Part shown: piece after piece, positions 41,887 through 50,954 of the stretch
Position numbering within the stretch: position 1 is the first letter of the stretch
How the letters are laid out: each line of letters opens with the position of its first letter
Assembly: GCA_016709225.1 (NCBI GenBank)
Contig: JADJEE010000002.1
Span: forward strand, 1,240,001-1,304,000
DNA from: Deltaproteobacteria bacterium
GTDB lineage: Bacteria > Myxococcota_A > Polyangia > Nannocystales > Nannocystaceae
DNA: 64,000 nucleotides
Direction of reading: 5' to 3'
Translations under genes and position numbers: made by a program
Notes under the pieces: generated by a model
Database searches by the model: none
The model's input: the letters and a program-made list of their open reading frames with translations, nothing else
Told to the model about the DNA's origin: nothing

Positions 41887-42550
41887 GCTCGCACCACCGC
41901 AAGTGACCCCCGACGCGCCGACGCGCACCGTGATCTGCGGCGACGCGCTCGTGTGGCTCGCGACCGCCGAGCTCGGCCCCGCGCACGCGGTCGTCACCTC
42001 GATGCCCGATCACAGCGAGATCGGCGGCACGCTCGACGCCTGGCGCACCTGGTTCATCGACGCCGCGCGGCTGTGCTGCACCCGCGTGCACCCCGATGCG
42101 GTTGCGATCTTCTACCAGAGCGACATCAAGCACGACGGTCGCTGGATCGACAAGGGCCACCTCGTGCACACCGGCGCCGACCAGGCCGGTGCCTCGTGTC
42201 TCTTCCATCGCATCGTGTGTCGCAAGCCCGCCGGCACGCTCGGCTTCGGGCGGCCGCTCTACACCCACGTGCTCGCGTTCTCGGTGAACGGCCGACTGCC
42301 GCAGGGACACGGCGCGCCCGATGTGCTGCCCGAGCTGGGCGAGATGACGTGGTCGCGCGCGATGGGTACGCAGGCTTGCGATCGCATCTGCGAGTTCCTG
42401 CGCAGCGCGACCGCGTGCCGCACGGTGGTCGACCCGTTCTGCGGCGTCGGGACGATGTTGGCGGTCGCGAATCGCCACGGCTTTGCGGCCGTCGGCGTCG
42501 AGCGCTCGCCCAAGCGTGCGCGCAAGGCGGGTACGCTGACATTGCCTTGA
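41873..42550 (+). CDS. SAM-dependent methyltransferase with atypical DNA-methylase-like motif
   Basis: The product is 225 residues from GTG 41873, overlapping the vWA gene. The SAM-binding motif VDPFCGVGTMLAVANRHGFAAVGVE lies near the C-terminus (about residues 183-207), and the catalytic-motif position near the N-terminus reads VVTSMPDHSEIGG. This order (catalytic motif first, SAM motif last) is that of the N4/N6 beta-class DNA methylases. However, the usual TSPPY/DPPY is replaced by SMPD, so nucleic-acid amino methylation is doubtful. No restriction gene is nearby. The true substrate is unknown. Confidence 0.65.
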   Translation: MTTSELAPPQVTPDAPTRTVICGDALVWLATAELGPAHAVVTSMPDHSEIGGTLDAWRTWFIDAARLCCTRVHPDAVAIFYQSDIKHDGRWIDKGHLVHTGADQAGASCLFHRIVCRKPAGTLGFGRPLYTHVLAFSVNGRLPQGHGAPDVLPELGEMTWSRAMGTQACDRICEFLRSATACRTVVDPFCGVGTMLAVANRHGFAAVGVERSPKRARKAGTLTLP

Positions 42551-42602
42551 CCACCCCGCGCGCCAAAGGCGAGCTCGCCGGCGCGCGCGGGGCCGATCGG
42601 CT

Positions 42603-42611
42603 TGCTACCAT
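42603..42611 (+). promoter_or_regulatory. Extended -10 promoter element of the Ser/Thr kinase gene
   Basis: TGCTACCAT lies 20 bases upstream of ATG 42632, the same TGCTA-N3-T pattern seen elsewhere in the window. Confidence 0.35.
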
Positions 42612-42631
42612 CATCGACGCCGCCCCCCCAG

Positions 42632-44161
42632 ATGGCCGACGACGACCCGCGCTTCACCCACACGCTGCCCTCGGGCCGCGCGGACGGTCGACCGGTCGAG
42701 GAGGACGACAAGCGCCCGATCGAGCCCGGGGACTTCGTCGGCCGCTTCCGCGTGCGCGAGCGCATCGGCGAGGGCGGCATGGGTGTGGTGTTCGCCGCCG
42801 AGGACCCCGAGCTCGGCCGCGTGGTCGCGATCAAGCTGTTGCGACCGGTGCAGGGCTCCGAGTCCGAGCAGCAACAGAAGCGAATGCTGCGCGAGGCCCA
42901 AGCGCTCGCGCGCGTGTCCCATCGCAACCTCGTGATGGTGTTCGACGTCGGCAGCATCCGCGGTCGCGTGTGGATCGCGATGGAGTACGTCGCCGGCGTC
43001 ACGCTCGAGACCTGGCTGGCGGCCGAGCACCGCACCTGCGGCGAGATCGTGCAGGTGTTCTGCGAGGCCGCGCGCGGACTCGCGGCGGTGCACGCCGTGG
43101 GCCTCGTGCACCGCGACTTCAAGCCCGGCAACGTGCTCGTGCGCGCCGACGGCACCGTGCAGGTGCTCGACTTCGGGCTCGCGACGCAAGCGGGCGACGA
43201 CGTGGTGCCGCATCAAGACGGCCGCGCCCGCCCCGATCTCGACGCGCTCGCGGCGACGCTCACCACCACTGGCGCGTTCATGGGCACGCCGGCCTACATG
43301 GCCCCGGAGCAGTTCCTGTTCCAGCCCACCGACGGGCGCTCGGATCAGTTCAGCGTGTGCGTCGCGCTCTACGAGGCGATCTACGGTCATCGTCCGTTCA
43401 AGGGCGGCGACCTGCCGGCCCTCATGGCCGCGACGCTCGAGGGCTTGCCGGGCCTGCCGCCCGAGCTGCCCGGCGTGCCGCTCGGCGTGCGACAGGCGCT
43501 CGCGCGCGGGCTCTCGCGGGAGCCCGCAGCGCGCTTTCCCGACATGAACGCGCTCATCGAAGCGCTCGAGCGCACGCGCGCACCGTTGCCCGAGCCGCGC
43601 AGCGGTGGGTGGTCCCGCTTCGCGCTCGGCATGATCGCGGGCGGTGGTGCGCTCGCGATCGGACTCGCCGTGTGGCTGTCGCGACAGCCCGCGGACGAAG
43701 ACCCCGCGCCCGTCGACGCCGGCATGGTCGGCACGACCGCGGCCGAGCCCGCCGCGCCCCCGGCCGCACCGCCGCAGCCGCCCGCGACCAGCGGCGCCGA
43801 TGGTCTACCCTCGGTGCTCGAGCTGCCACCGCAGCGCGACGAGCACGACACCGACGGCGATACCGATCGCGAGCCGAAGGACGCGCCGCCGGCGGACACG
43901 GGCGCGGGCCCGGTCGGCGATCGCAACGCGCTTCCGAAGGCCGAGCAGGACCGCGACACCGACGCGACGTCGCCCAAGCTGCCCGGGCTCGCCGATCTCG
44001 ACGAGCCCACGCGACCCGCCGAGGGCAGCACCGGCGAGCCGCCGCCGGCCCCCACCACCGCTGCGCCGACACCATCGACGCCGCCGTCGACGACCGCCGC
44101 CGAGGCGCCGAGCGAGCCGCCACCGACCCCCGCGCCCGCGGGCACCCCTGAGCCGCGCTGA
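42632..44161 (+). CDS. Membrane-anchored eukaryote-like Ser/Thr protein kinase
   Basis: The product is 509 residues. The kinase domain (about 38-310) has all main motifs: ERIGEGGMGVVFAAED, VAIKLL, LVHRDFKPGNVLV, VLDFGLA, GTPAYMAPEQF. A transmembrane helix (FALGMIAGGGALAIGLAVWL, about 331-350) leads to an extracytoplasmic tail of about 155 residues rich in Pro/Ala/Thr/Asp, with no defined sensor domain. It would phosphorylate cytoplasmic proteins in response to an outside signal. Start ATG 42632 is preferred to an in-frame ATG at 42602, which would overlap the promoter element. Confidence 0.92.
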   Translation: MADDDPRFTHTLPSGRADGRPVEEDDKRPIEPGDFVGRFRVRERIGEGGMGVVFAAEDPELGRVVAIKLLRPVQGSESEQQQKRMLREAQALARVSHRNLVMVFDVGSIRGRVWIAMEYVAGVTLETWLAAEHRTCGEIVQVFCEAARGLAAVHAVGLVHRDFKPGNVLVRADGTVQVLDFGLATQAGDDVVPHQDGRARPDLDALAATLTTTGAFMGTPAYMAPEQFLFQPTDGRSDQFSVCVALYEAIYGHRPFKGGDLPALMAATLEGLPGLPPELPGVPLGVRQALARGLSREPAARFPDMNALIEALERTRAPLPEPRSGGWSRFALGMIAGGGALAIGLAVWLSRQPADEDPAPVDAGMVGTTAAEPAAPPAAPPQPPATSGADGLPSVLELPPQRDEHDTDGDTDREPKDAPPADTGAGPVGDRNALPKAEQDRDTDATSPKLPGLADLDEPTRPAEGSTGEPPPAPTTAAPTPSTPPSTTAAEAPSEPPPTPAPAGTPEPR

Positions 44162-44178
44162 CGGCCGCTCGCCGTCAG
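44158..44178. terminator. Hairpin spanning the stop codons of two convergent genes
   Basis: CTGACGGC (44158-44165) pairs with GCCGTCAG (44171-44178) across a 5-base loop. It covers the TGA of the kinase and the TGA of the convergent phosphoesterase, so one hairpin could end both transcripts. There is no T-run. Confidence 0.5.
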
Positions 44179-45092
44179 GGTTCGCGCTTGCGCGACACCG
44201 TGTCGACCAGCTCGCCCTTGCGATTCACGAAGTCGAAGCGAATGCCCTGCGCGTCGGCGTAGACCCGCATCGCGCCGTGGTCGTCGTTGTACTGCTTGGC
44301 ACTCCCGGGCAGCGGCTGATGGACGGCGTAGCGATCGGGGTTTCCGCCGAGGCCGTTGACGAAGTAAAGCATGCCGTCGACCTCGAGCCGCTCGTAGTGG
44401 TGATCGTGGCCGGCGATCACCGCGGTCGCGCCCCACTCGCGGTAGGGCCAGCGCATCACCTCGCTCGATCCGTGATCGCCCGAGCTGTAGGGCGGGTGGT
44501 GCATCAGCACCAGCTTCCACGGGCCGTCGGCCTCGGCGAGCGCGTGCTCGAGCCACTGCGCCTGCTTGCCATTGGCGTCGACACCATCGGGCTCATGGCT
44601 GTCGCTGTCGACGATGAACGCATCGACCGGGCCCCACGACACCGCGTAGTAGCGCTCGTTGCCGGGCAGCGCGAAGTAGTCGGTGTACGGCTTCAGATCG
44701 ACGGTGCGCCAGTCGTGGTTGCCGAGCGCCGGGAAGAAGCGGTTCTCGCTGGCGCCCGCGCCATACTTGCCCGTGTAGGGGGCGATGAACGCGTGGTAGT
44801 ACTGGCCGATGTTCTCGTCGATGCTCGACGCCGCGCCGAAGTCGTAGTTGTTGTCGCCGGTGGTGAGGATGAACGCCGGCGTCCAACCCACGACCATCGC
44901 GGCGACGTCGGCCTCGGCGGGGCCGGCCTTGCCGAAGTCGCCGATGATCGCGAACTCGACCGCGTCACCGGGCTGGGCCACCCGCAGCTGCTGCGACGCC
45001 GGCGGCTCGGCCGGCGCGGCGTGGCAGGCGGTGGCGGCGAGCAACGCCGCGCAGGCCCGGGGAGCGATGCGTCCTGCGGTGGGCACGTGCAC
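44175..45092 (-). CDS. Secreted metallophosphoesterase, purple acid phosphatase-like
   Basis: The product is about 305 residues from GTG at 45092; an ATG at 45149 would add an Arg-rich stretch before the signal. The N-terminus has a signal peptide ending LLAATACHA, probably lipidated. Metal-site motifs run in order: IIGDFGKAG, TTGDNNYDFG, ALGNHDWRT, LMHHPPYSSGDHG, AGHDHHYERL. The spacing is that of purple acid phosphatase-type enzymes. It would hydrolyse phosphate esters outside the cytoplasm. Not closely similar to the phosphoesterase at 37007 beyond the motifs. Confidence 0.83.
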   Translation of the reverse strand: MHVPTAGRIAPRACAALLAATACHAAPAEPPASQQLRVAQPGDAVEFAIIGDFGKAGPAEADVAAMVVGWTPAFILTTGDNNYDFGAASSIDENIGQYYHAFIAPYTGKYGAGASENRFFPALGNHDWRTVDLKPYTDYFALPGNERYYAVSWGPVDAFIVDSDSHEPDGVDANGKQAQWLEHALAEADGPWKLVLMHHPPYSSGDHGSSEVMRWPYREWGATAVIAGHDHHYERLEVDGMLYFVNGLGGNPDRYAVHQPLPGSAKQYNDDHGAMRVYADAQGIRFDFVNRKGELVDTVSRKREP

Positions 45093-45201
45093 GCCCTCGC
45101 TTCTAGCAGGCCGCCGCGCACGCGCGCAAACCACCGCATCGCGGGCCATCCCATCGACAGGTGACGACGACCGGCCCCAAGTGCTAGTCAGGGCCACGCG
45201 C

Positions 45202-45963
45202 GTGCGATCGTCCGGCTCCACCACGAACTCGATCCGCGTCCGCGGACGCGCCGGTGTCGCCCGTGTGCTGCCGTTGGTGCTGGTGGGCCTGGCCGCGATC
45301 GGCTGCAACGGCGTGCGTCGTGCGGCGCTCAAGACCGTCGACCCCACGCTCGCGAAGTCGCCGCGATGGGAGCGCCAGCGCGCCGGCCTCGGCGAGTACG
45401 AGCTCGGCCCATTCACCATCGAGCGCGCGCGCGTGCGTGAGCAGGCCATCGGCCAGGACCTCGGCACCCCCGAGGCCGCGCCGCGCAAGCCCGGCTGGCG
45501 CTACGACCTCACGCTCACCGTCCGCGGCCCCGCGCGCTCGTACACCGCGACCTGCACCGCGCACCGCCTGCCGACCATGGGCGCCGACTACGGCGAGGTC
45601 GCCGACGTCGCCAACGACGAGGTCCGCATCGAGTGCGAGCTGCAGGGCGACGCGCGCTGGCACCTGCTCGCGCAGGGCCGCCTCGACAAGAACCTGGGCG
45701 GCGAGCTGAAGCCCGAGGGCGCCACCGCGATCGCGCCGCTCACCCTCGAGGTGCTGCTGTGGGTCGCGCGGCTCAAGCTCATCCGACGCCACCTGCCCGA
45801 CCCGGTGCTGCAGCTGCGCCGCGATCGCACCGCGATCGCGGCGATGATCGCCGCGCGCCCCGAGTGGGCCTGGGTCGCGCCCACGGAGCAGCCCGAGCTG
45901 CAGGGCATCGCCATCACCGCGATGGCAGCCGTGCACGCGCTGCCGCTCGGCTTCGACGAGTGA
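45202..45963 (+). CDS. Hypothetical lipoprotein
   Basis: The product is about 253 residues; the start is GTG 45202 or GTG 45181. An Arg-rich n-region and hydrophobic segment (VLPLVLVGLAAIGC) end in a likely lipidated Cys. The mature part is a beta-strand-rich domain with two Cys (TATCTAHRLP, RIECELQGD), then LTLEVLLWVARLKLIRR and a C-terminal helix. No recognisable family motif. It diverges from the phosphoesterase gene. Confidence 0.6.
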   Translation: MRSSGSTTNSIRVRGRAGVARVLPLVLVGLAAIGCNGVRRAALKTVDPTLAKSPRWERQRAGLGEYELGPFTIERARVREQAIGQDLGTPEAAPRKPGWRYDLTLTVRGPARSYTATCTAHRLPTMGADYGEVADVANDEVRIECELQGDARWHLLAQGRLDKNLGGELKPEGATAIAPLTLEVLLWVARLKLIRRHLPDPVLQLRRDRTAIAAMIAARPEWAWVAPTEQPELQGIAITAMAAVHALPLGFDE

Positions 45964-46050
45964 TCGCCCCCGCGCGACCTCGCGCCGCCCGAGCAGCTGC
46001 GATGCTCGGATTCGTCGAGGGGACGCCAGCGACTAGCTACCGTTCGCCAC

Positions 46051-47946
46051 TCACCACGTCAGCTTCAGCTCGCGCACGTCTTCGCCCTCGGCGAGGGTGA
46101 TCGCCTGGCACGCGAACGCGAGTGATCCCGTGGCCGCACCGCGGCGTGCTTCCGCGTCGGCACACACCGTGTAGCTACCGGCCGCGAGGTCTTCGAACTC
46201 GAACAGCTCTTCGAGGTCCTCGCCGCCGAAGCCCCGCAGGCGTGCCGTATCGTCCTTCTTCGCCAGCTCGCGCAGGGCCGCCGCGTCGGCAGGCGCAGCG
46301 CGACCGGGCACCACGCCGACCCAGATCATCCCCAGGCGCTCGGCATCGCCAGGTGGCAGGGGCACGTCGACCACCAAGCGCGTACCCACCGCGAGGTTGG
46401 GATTCCACTCGAGATCGACCCCGGCCCGGAGGTCGACCGGCTCGCGCAGGAGCGGACTACCCACGGCGTGCCGCTCACCGGGCCGGAAGCCGAGCGTGAA
46501 GGCCCCGCGCGGCACGACGATCGCGAACGAACCATCGTCGTCGGTCGGGTACGACCAGAGCACGCTCCGGCTCGCATCGGTGAGCAGCACTGCGCCGTCC
46601 TGTCGGTCGCCACCGCGGCGAGCGACGCCGTGCACGCGCGCCGGCGCGTCGAGCTGGAGCTCGATGGTGGCCTCGTCGGCCCCAGCCGCGATGCGCTCGA
46701 ACTGCGACCAGCCAGCACCGTGGAGCGCGAGCACGGCGCACGCGTCGTCGGCCGCGACGTCGAGCGCGAAGCGCCCCTGCGCGTCGGTCTCGTCTCCCGC
46801 CTGCGCGGACACCGAGGTGTCGAGCGACATCGTGAGGTGCGCACCTGCGATCACGACCGCGCCGGCCACGGGCGCACCCGAGGCATCGACGACACGGCCG
46901 ACGAGGCGCCGCTGGGCCCTCGCGGGCTCACCCGGGATCTCGATCCCGAGGGCCTCGCTGGCACTCATGAGCTCCGATGGTCCGCCGGCAAGGTTCACCG
47001 CGACGCTGCCGGCGTCGAGGATCGAGAGACGGTACGTCGGCAGCTCGGGCCGCGTGGTCCCGGCGGCGGCACCGGCCCGCGCTCGCGTCACCTGCTCGCT
47101 CTGGCCGCGCTGCGCCGCGTCACGATCTGCATCGTCGATGCGACGCTCGACCTCGACATTGGTGTGCCGCGACGTGGCCGCGACAGGTTCCTGTTCGGGA
47201 GTGCCCGCGCAGCCCCAGTGCACCATCGTCACCGCTGCGACCATGGCACCCGCTCCGATTGCAACTTTCATGATGACTACCTTCCACGAGGCGGACTCGA
47301 CGCTGACGCGGGCGGCCTCGAGCGCCGCGTCGGCAGATGCGATGGGGATGCTCTGCGTCGCGACCGCGCCCAGCACGGCATCACGCCGCTCGCGACCGGG
47401 CCTGCTCGACGCGAGCGAACGCTCGACGAGGTCCTCGACGCCGCGTTCGAGCTGTCGCCGCCCGCGGGAGAGTCGCTGCAACGCGTTGGCCTCCGTGATG
47501 CCGAGCGCGCTCGCAACCTCGGCGATCGACTTGTCCTCGCGGTAGTACAGGATCAGCGCGACGCGATACGTCTCGGGGATCGCCGCGACGGCCTGCCACA
47601 CCAGTGCATCACGCTGGGCGTGCTCGAGTCGCGCGTGCAGATCCACATCGGCCGGCAGTGCGGCGTCGTCCGCCAACGGCTCGTGCTGGCGACTGCGACG
47701 GGTGTTGAGCGCGAGGTGCCTGGCGATCGCGCACAGCCACTGGCGCACTCGCGACGGATCGCGCAGGGTATGACGGCCACGCCACGCGACCACGAAGGTG
47801 TCCTGCGCAACGTCCTCCGAGAGCGCATGGTCCCCGGTTGCGCCGTACGCGACCGCGCACACGAGTGCGTGGTAGCGGTCCACGAGCGCCGCGAAGCCGC
47901 CCTCACCCATCGCCATCGCCGGCGTCGCATCGGTACCAAGCTCCAT
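46051..47946 (-). CDS. ECF sigma factor fused to a membrane segment and carboxypeptidase-regulatory-like domains
   Basis: The 631-residue product starts at the ATG ending at 47946. Residues 1-165 are a complete ECF sigma factor: a region 2 with LSEDVAQDTFVVAWRGRHTLRD, then region 4 with IPETYRVALILYYREDKSIAEVASALGITEANALQRLSRGRRQLE. A hydrophobic segment near residues 225-245 (VVIMKVAIGAGAMVAAVTMVHWG) is followed by beta-sandwich repeats such as LVGRVVDASGAPVAGAVV, typical of carboxypeptidase-regulatory-like/Cna-B-like surface domains. The C-terminal part is unlike any sigma factor. The protein may be a membrane-tethered sigma that senses the periplasm and is released on a signal. No anti-sigma gene is nearby. 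Confidence 0.85.
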   Translation of the reverse strand: MELGTDATPAMAMGEGGFAALVDRYHALVCAVAYGATGDHALSEDVAQDTFVVAWRGRHTLRDPSRVRQWLCAIARHLALNTRRSRQHEPLADDAALPADVDLHARLEHAQRDALVWQAVAAIPETYRVALILYYREDKSIAEVASALGITEANALQRLSRGRRQLERGVEDLVERSLASSRPGRERRDAVLGAVATQSIPIASADAALEAARVSVESASWKVVIMKVAIGAGAMVAAVTMVHWGCAGTPEQEPVAATSRHTNVEVERRIDDADRDAAQRGQSEQVTRARAGAAAGTTRPELPTYRLSILDAGSVAVNLAGGPSELMSASEALGIEIPGEPARAQRRLVGRVVDASGAPVAGAVVIAGAHLTMSLDTSVSAQAGDETDAQGRFALDVAADDACAVLALHGAGWSQFERIAAGADEATIELQLDAPARVHGVARRGGDRQDGAVLLTDASRSVLWSYPTDDDGSFAIVVPRGAFTLGFRPGERHAVGSPLLREPVDLRAGVDLEWNPNLAVGTRLVVDVPLPPGDAERLGMIWVGVVPGRAAPADAAALRELAKKDDTARLRGFGGEDLEELFEFEDLAAGSYTVCADAEARRGAATGSLAFACQAITLAEGEDVRELKLTW

Positions 47947-47995
47947 CGTCTGCCCCCATGACACGGCGAACCGCCGCGACATGACAGGGCACGCG

Positions 47996-48031
47996 AAAAA
48001 AACTTGGGGCCTTGCCTGCGGGCGCCCCCAG
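47996..48031 (-). terminator. Intrinsic terminator of the nuclease/repeat-protein/porin operon
   Basis: Read on the minus strand, a hairpin with an 8-base stem (one G-T pair; arms 48024-48031 and 48003-48010, CTTGGGGC on the plus strand) is followed by seven T residues (A-run 47996-48002 on plus). It lies 30 bases past the porin-like gene's stop at 48061. Confidence 0.65.
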
Positions 48032-48060
48032 GGCGACCCCGCGCGGGCCTTCTTCGCCGC

Positions 48061-49725
48061 CTACCAGCGGTAGGTCAGCAGCAGGCGCAGGTCCTGCTGG
48101 ACCTGGATGCCGGTCTGGCCGGCGGGCGGCTCGAGCCGGCGGTCACGCCAGATCGCCGTCAGGTACAGCACGTCGCGCCACAGGTAGACGTGGGCGGCGG
48201 CGCGGTACTGCAGCTCCTGGATCTGCCGCCTCAGGTCGTAGCCGAGCACGGCCGGCGGATCCTCGAACTTGGTCGCCAGGTACTGCCCGAAGTCGGCCGC
48301 GAACATCAGCCGCTTCGAGATCGCCAGCACGCCCAGCTGCACGTTGTACGCGGTCTGCCAGTTCTTGAAGACCAACTCGCGCTTCGTGTAGTTCTCGGCC
48401 GAGAACTGTAGACGCCGCCAACGCACGATGAACTGCACGTTGGTGGCGGGATAGCGCTCCTGCGAGCGCTGGTCGTACTTGCCACCGACCGCGAGCGCCA
48501 CCGCCAGCGGCGACGGCGTGTAGATGAACGGCGTGTCCCAGCGGTTGTAGTAGCCCACGAAGTTCATCCAGAACTGCGCGCCGGCCGAGAAGGTGTAGTT
48601 GTTGTTGTTGTCGGGGAAGAACGTGCCGCCGATGTTGCCGGCGAAGCGACCGCTGCCGCCGCCCAGGAACGTGCGGTAGAGGTACTTGCCGCGCTTGTCG
48701 ATCGGGCCGCCGAACTCGATGGCGGCGCCGTTGCCCTGCTCGAACGCGTTGTACACGTAGAACGCCGGGTCGGCGAGCATGCGCTTGTGCACCGAGCGCA
48801 CCAGCTCGAGCGACAACCCGCCGCCGCCACTGTTCACGTTCATGTAGTGGCCCTTCTTGCCCAGCGGCACCTGGAACATCGCGAAGACCACCCGCGGGGT
48901 CTTCTCGAGCCGGGTGGAGATCAAGAAGAACGAGTTCTGGATGAACGGCATCTCGCCGAGCGCCCGCAGCTGCAGCACGTCGAACTCGGTGTTCGACTTC
49001 TTCTCCTGCACGTCGAAGCTCTGCGCCACGCGGGCGACCACGCTGAGGCGGAAGTTGCTCGACGGCTGGCAGACCGTGACCTCGCTGGAGAGCTTGCAGC
49101 CGAGGTCGTCGCAGTCGGTGCGACCGTCGTTGTCGTTGTCGATGCCGTCGGCGCAGACGATGTTGTCGCGCTCGCCGTCGTTGTCGCCGTTCTTGCCCAG
49201 CAGATCGGCCTCGGTCTGACCGCGACCGACCTTGACGTCGCCCGGGCCGCCCGCGCCGCCGGCGACCCCGACCCCCGCGGCGGAGTCCCACGAGCCCTTG
49301 CAGGTCTCGGTGCCGTTGCAATCGAAGTCGTCGCAGTCGACGTAGCCGTCGTCGTCGTTGTCGACCCAGTCGTGGCACGCGGCCTCGCCGGTCTCGTTGC
49401 CGCCGGGCTGGCAGGCGCGGTCGTCCTTGCAGTCGGCGTCGCCGCAGTCGTAGACGGTGTCGCCGTCGTTGTCCTGGCCGTCGCCGCACTGCGTCTCGGT
49501 GGCGCTGACCGGCGGGGGCACGTCGCCGCCGCGGCCCCCGACAGGCGCCGTTTCGGCCGCCGCATCGGGCACCGTCACCGGCTCGGCGGCGCGCACCGCC
49601 GACCATGGCCACAGCACCGCGAGTAGCACTCCGAACACGCCGATGCGGCGACACCACGCGAGGGGGGACGAGGGAAGCGAAGTCACGTCAGTGGTCTCGT
49701 TGGCTTGGGCAGAAGGAGCGGTCAT
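48061..49725 (-). CDS. Porin-like outer membrane protein with N-terminal DND repeats
   Basis: The product is 554 residues. A signal peptide (VFGVLLAVLWPWSAVRAA) leads to three Cys-rich repeats of the form C-x-D-G-x-D-N-D-x-D-G/T-x3-D-C-x-D-x-x-C (about residues 80-220), similar to Ca-binding repeats of MopE-type proteins. The C-terminal ~330 residues are rich in alternating aromatic/polar strands (FRLSVVARVAQSF through LLLTYRW) and end in an aromatic residue, as outer-membrane beta-barrels do. Relatives with this layout act as phosphate or anion-type porins, but the substrate is unknown. ATGA overlap with the upstream gene places it last in the operon. Confidence 0.75.
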   Translation of the reverse strand: MTAPSAQANETTDVTSLPSSPLAWCRRIGVFGVLLAVLWPWSAVRAAEPVTVPDAAAETAPVGGRGGDVPPPVSATETQCGDGQDNDGDTVYDCGDADCKDDRACQPGGNETGEAACHDWVDNDDDGYVDCDDFDCNGTETCKGSWDSAAGVGVAGGAGGPGDVKVGRGQTEADLLGKNGDNDGERDNIVCADGIDNDNDGRTDCDDLGCKLSSEVTVCQPSSNFRLSVVARVAQSFDVQEKKSNTEFDVLQLRALGEMPFIQNSFFLISTRLEKTPRVVFAMFQVPLGKKGHYMNVNSGGGGLSLELVRSVHKRMLADPAFYVYNAFEQGNGAAIEFGGPIDKRGKYLYRTFLGGGSGRFAGNIGGTFFPDNNNNYTFSAGAQFWMNFVGYYNRWDTPFIYTPSPLAVALAVGGKYDQRSQERYPATNVQFIVRWRRLQFSAENYTKRELVFKNWQTAYNVQLGVLAISKRLMFAADFGQYLATKFEDPPAVLGYDLRRQIQELQYRAAAHVYLWRDVLYLTAIWRDRRLEPPAGQTGIQVQQDLRLLLTYRW

Positions 49726-50954
49726 GGCGATTCACACACGCGCGGCATCGGGCACTTGGTGCCGAGCGGGTTGTGGCTGCAGTCCCAGTCGTCACAGTCG
49801 ATGAAGCCGTCGCCATCGTTGTCGAGGCCGTCGGTGCACTTGATGTCGACCGCCTGTGCCGAGACGCCGATGCTCTCCTGGCACACCTGCAGGACGTCGG
49901 CGTCCTTGCTGTGCGCGCACGAATAGTCCGCACAGTCGGCGTAGCCGTTCTCGTCGTTGTCGACGCCGTCGCTGCAGGCCTCGGGCGTGATCTCGAGCAC
50001 CGCGGCGCAGACGTCGAGCACGGCCTGATCGGTCGACTGCGAGCACGAGAAGTCCTGGCAGTCGATGAAGCCGTTGTGGTCGTCGTCCTCGCCGTTGCTG
50101 CAGGCCTCGACCGAGACCTCCATCGGCTGCGCAGCGCAGTACTCGAGGATCTCCTGCTTGCCCGACTTCGTGCACGAGAAGTCCTGACAGTCGATGTAGC
50201 CGTTGCTGTCGTCGTCCTCGCCGTTGCTGCACGCCGCCAGCGTGTTCTCGGCCGGCAGGCTCGCGCAGTACATCAGGATCTGCTGGTTCGGCGACATCGA
50301 GCACGAGAAGTCCGCGCAGTCGGTGTAGCCGTTGCCGTCGTTGTCGGAGTTGTCGCTGCAGCGCTCCGGGGTGTCCTCGGGACCCGGGTCGGTGACGCAC
50401 AGCTGCAGGCCCGCACAGTCGGAGTCGTCGCAGTCGGTCTTGCCGTCGCCGTCGTTGTCGCGCTGGTCGGCACAGGTCGCGTCGGTGCCCTCGTCGCAGA
50501 CCGTCACGAACATGCCGTTGCGGCAGCCGAAGTCCGCGCAGTCGGCGAAGCCGTTCTGATCGTTGTCGAGCCCATCGCTGCAGCTGGCGTCGGTGTTCTC
50601 CCGCACGCAGCAGGTCTCGGGGATCGAGCGACACACCGGGTCACCGCAGTCGAACTGGCCGTCGTCGTCGTTGTCGACGAAGTCGTGGCACAGCATCGGG
50701 TCGTCTTCGACGCCATCGACCGGGAACTCCGGCACGACCTCGCCACACAGCGTCGACTCGACCAGGCAGTCGGGGTCGCTGCAATCGACCAGGGTGTCAC
50801 CGTCGTTGTCGATCCCGTCCTGGCACGACAGGTCGTCGTTCTCGTAGCCGACGACCGGCAGCTGCGGGTCCTGCCAGCACGCCCAAGGCAACGACCCCAG
50901 CAGCAGCGAAGCCGTCCGCCACCGCGCGATGCGACGACGCGTCAACGCAGACAT
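49722..50954 (-). CDS. Cys-rich secreted protein with nine DNDxDG-type repeats
   Basis: The product is 410 residues from the ATG ending at 50954. After an Arg-rich signal region (C27 might be lipidated) nearly the whole chain is nine tandem repeats with consensus C-x-D-G-x-D-N-D-x-N/D-G-x-x-D-C-x-D-x-x-C, separated by 10-30 residue spacers. The Asp/Asn loops resemble EF-hand or thrombospondin-type Ca sites, and the Cys pairs would be disulfides. Similar repeats occur in MopE-type copper/calcium proteins and in many myxobacterial exoproteins. A structural or adhesive surface protein is likely. The 3' end overlaps the porin gene by 4 bases and its 5' end overlaps the nuclease gene by 13. Confidence 0.75.
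   Translation of the reverse strand: MSALTRRRIARWRTASLLLGSLPWACWQDPQLPVVGYENDDLSCQDGIDNDGDTLVDCSDPDCLVESTLCGEVVPEFPVDGVEDDPMLCHDFVDNDDDGQFDCGDPVCRSIPETCCVRENTDASCSDGLDNDQNGFADCADFGCRNGMFVTVCDEGTDATCADQRDNDGDGKTDCDDSDCAGLQLCVTDPGPEDTPERCSDNSDNDGNGYTDCADFSCSMSPNQQILMYCASLPAENTLAACSNGEDDDSNGYIDCQDFSCTKSGKQEILEYCAAQPMEVSVEACSNGEDDDHNGFIDCQDFSCSQSTDQAVLDVCAAVLEITPEACSDGVDNDENGYADCADYSCAHSKDADVLQVCQESIGVSAQAVDIKCTDGLDNDGDGFIDCDDWDCSHNPLGTKCPMPRVCESP

Noticed and set aside
45990..46008. Short hairpin CGAGCA-N7-TGCTCG as a terminator between 45963 and 46051
   Set aside because: The stem is only 6 base pairs and there is no T-run, so it is not distinguishable from chance in this composition.
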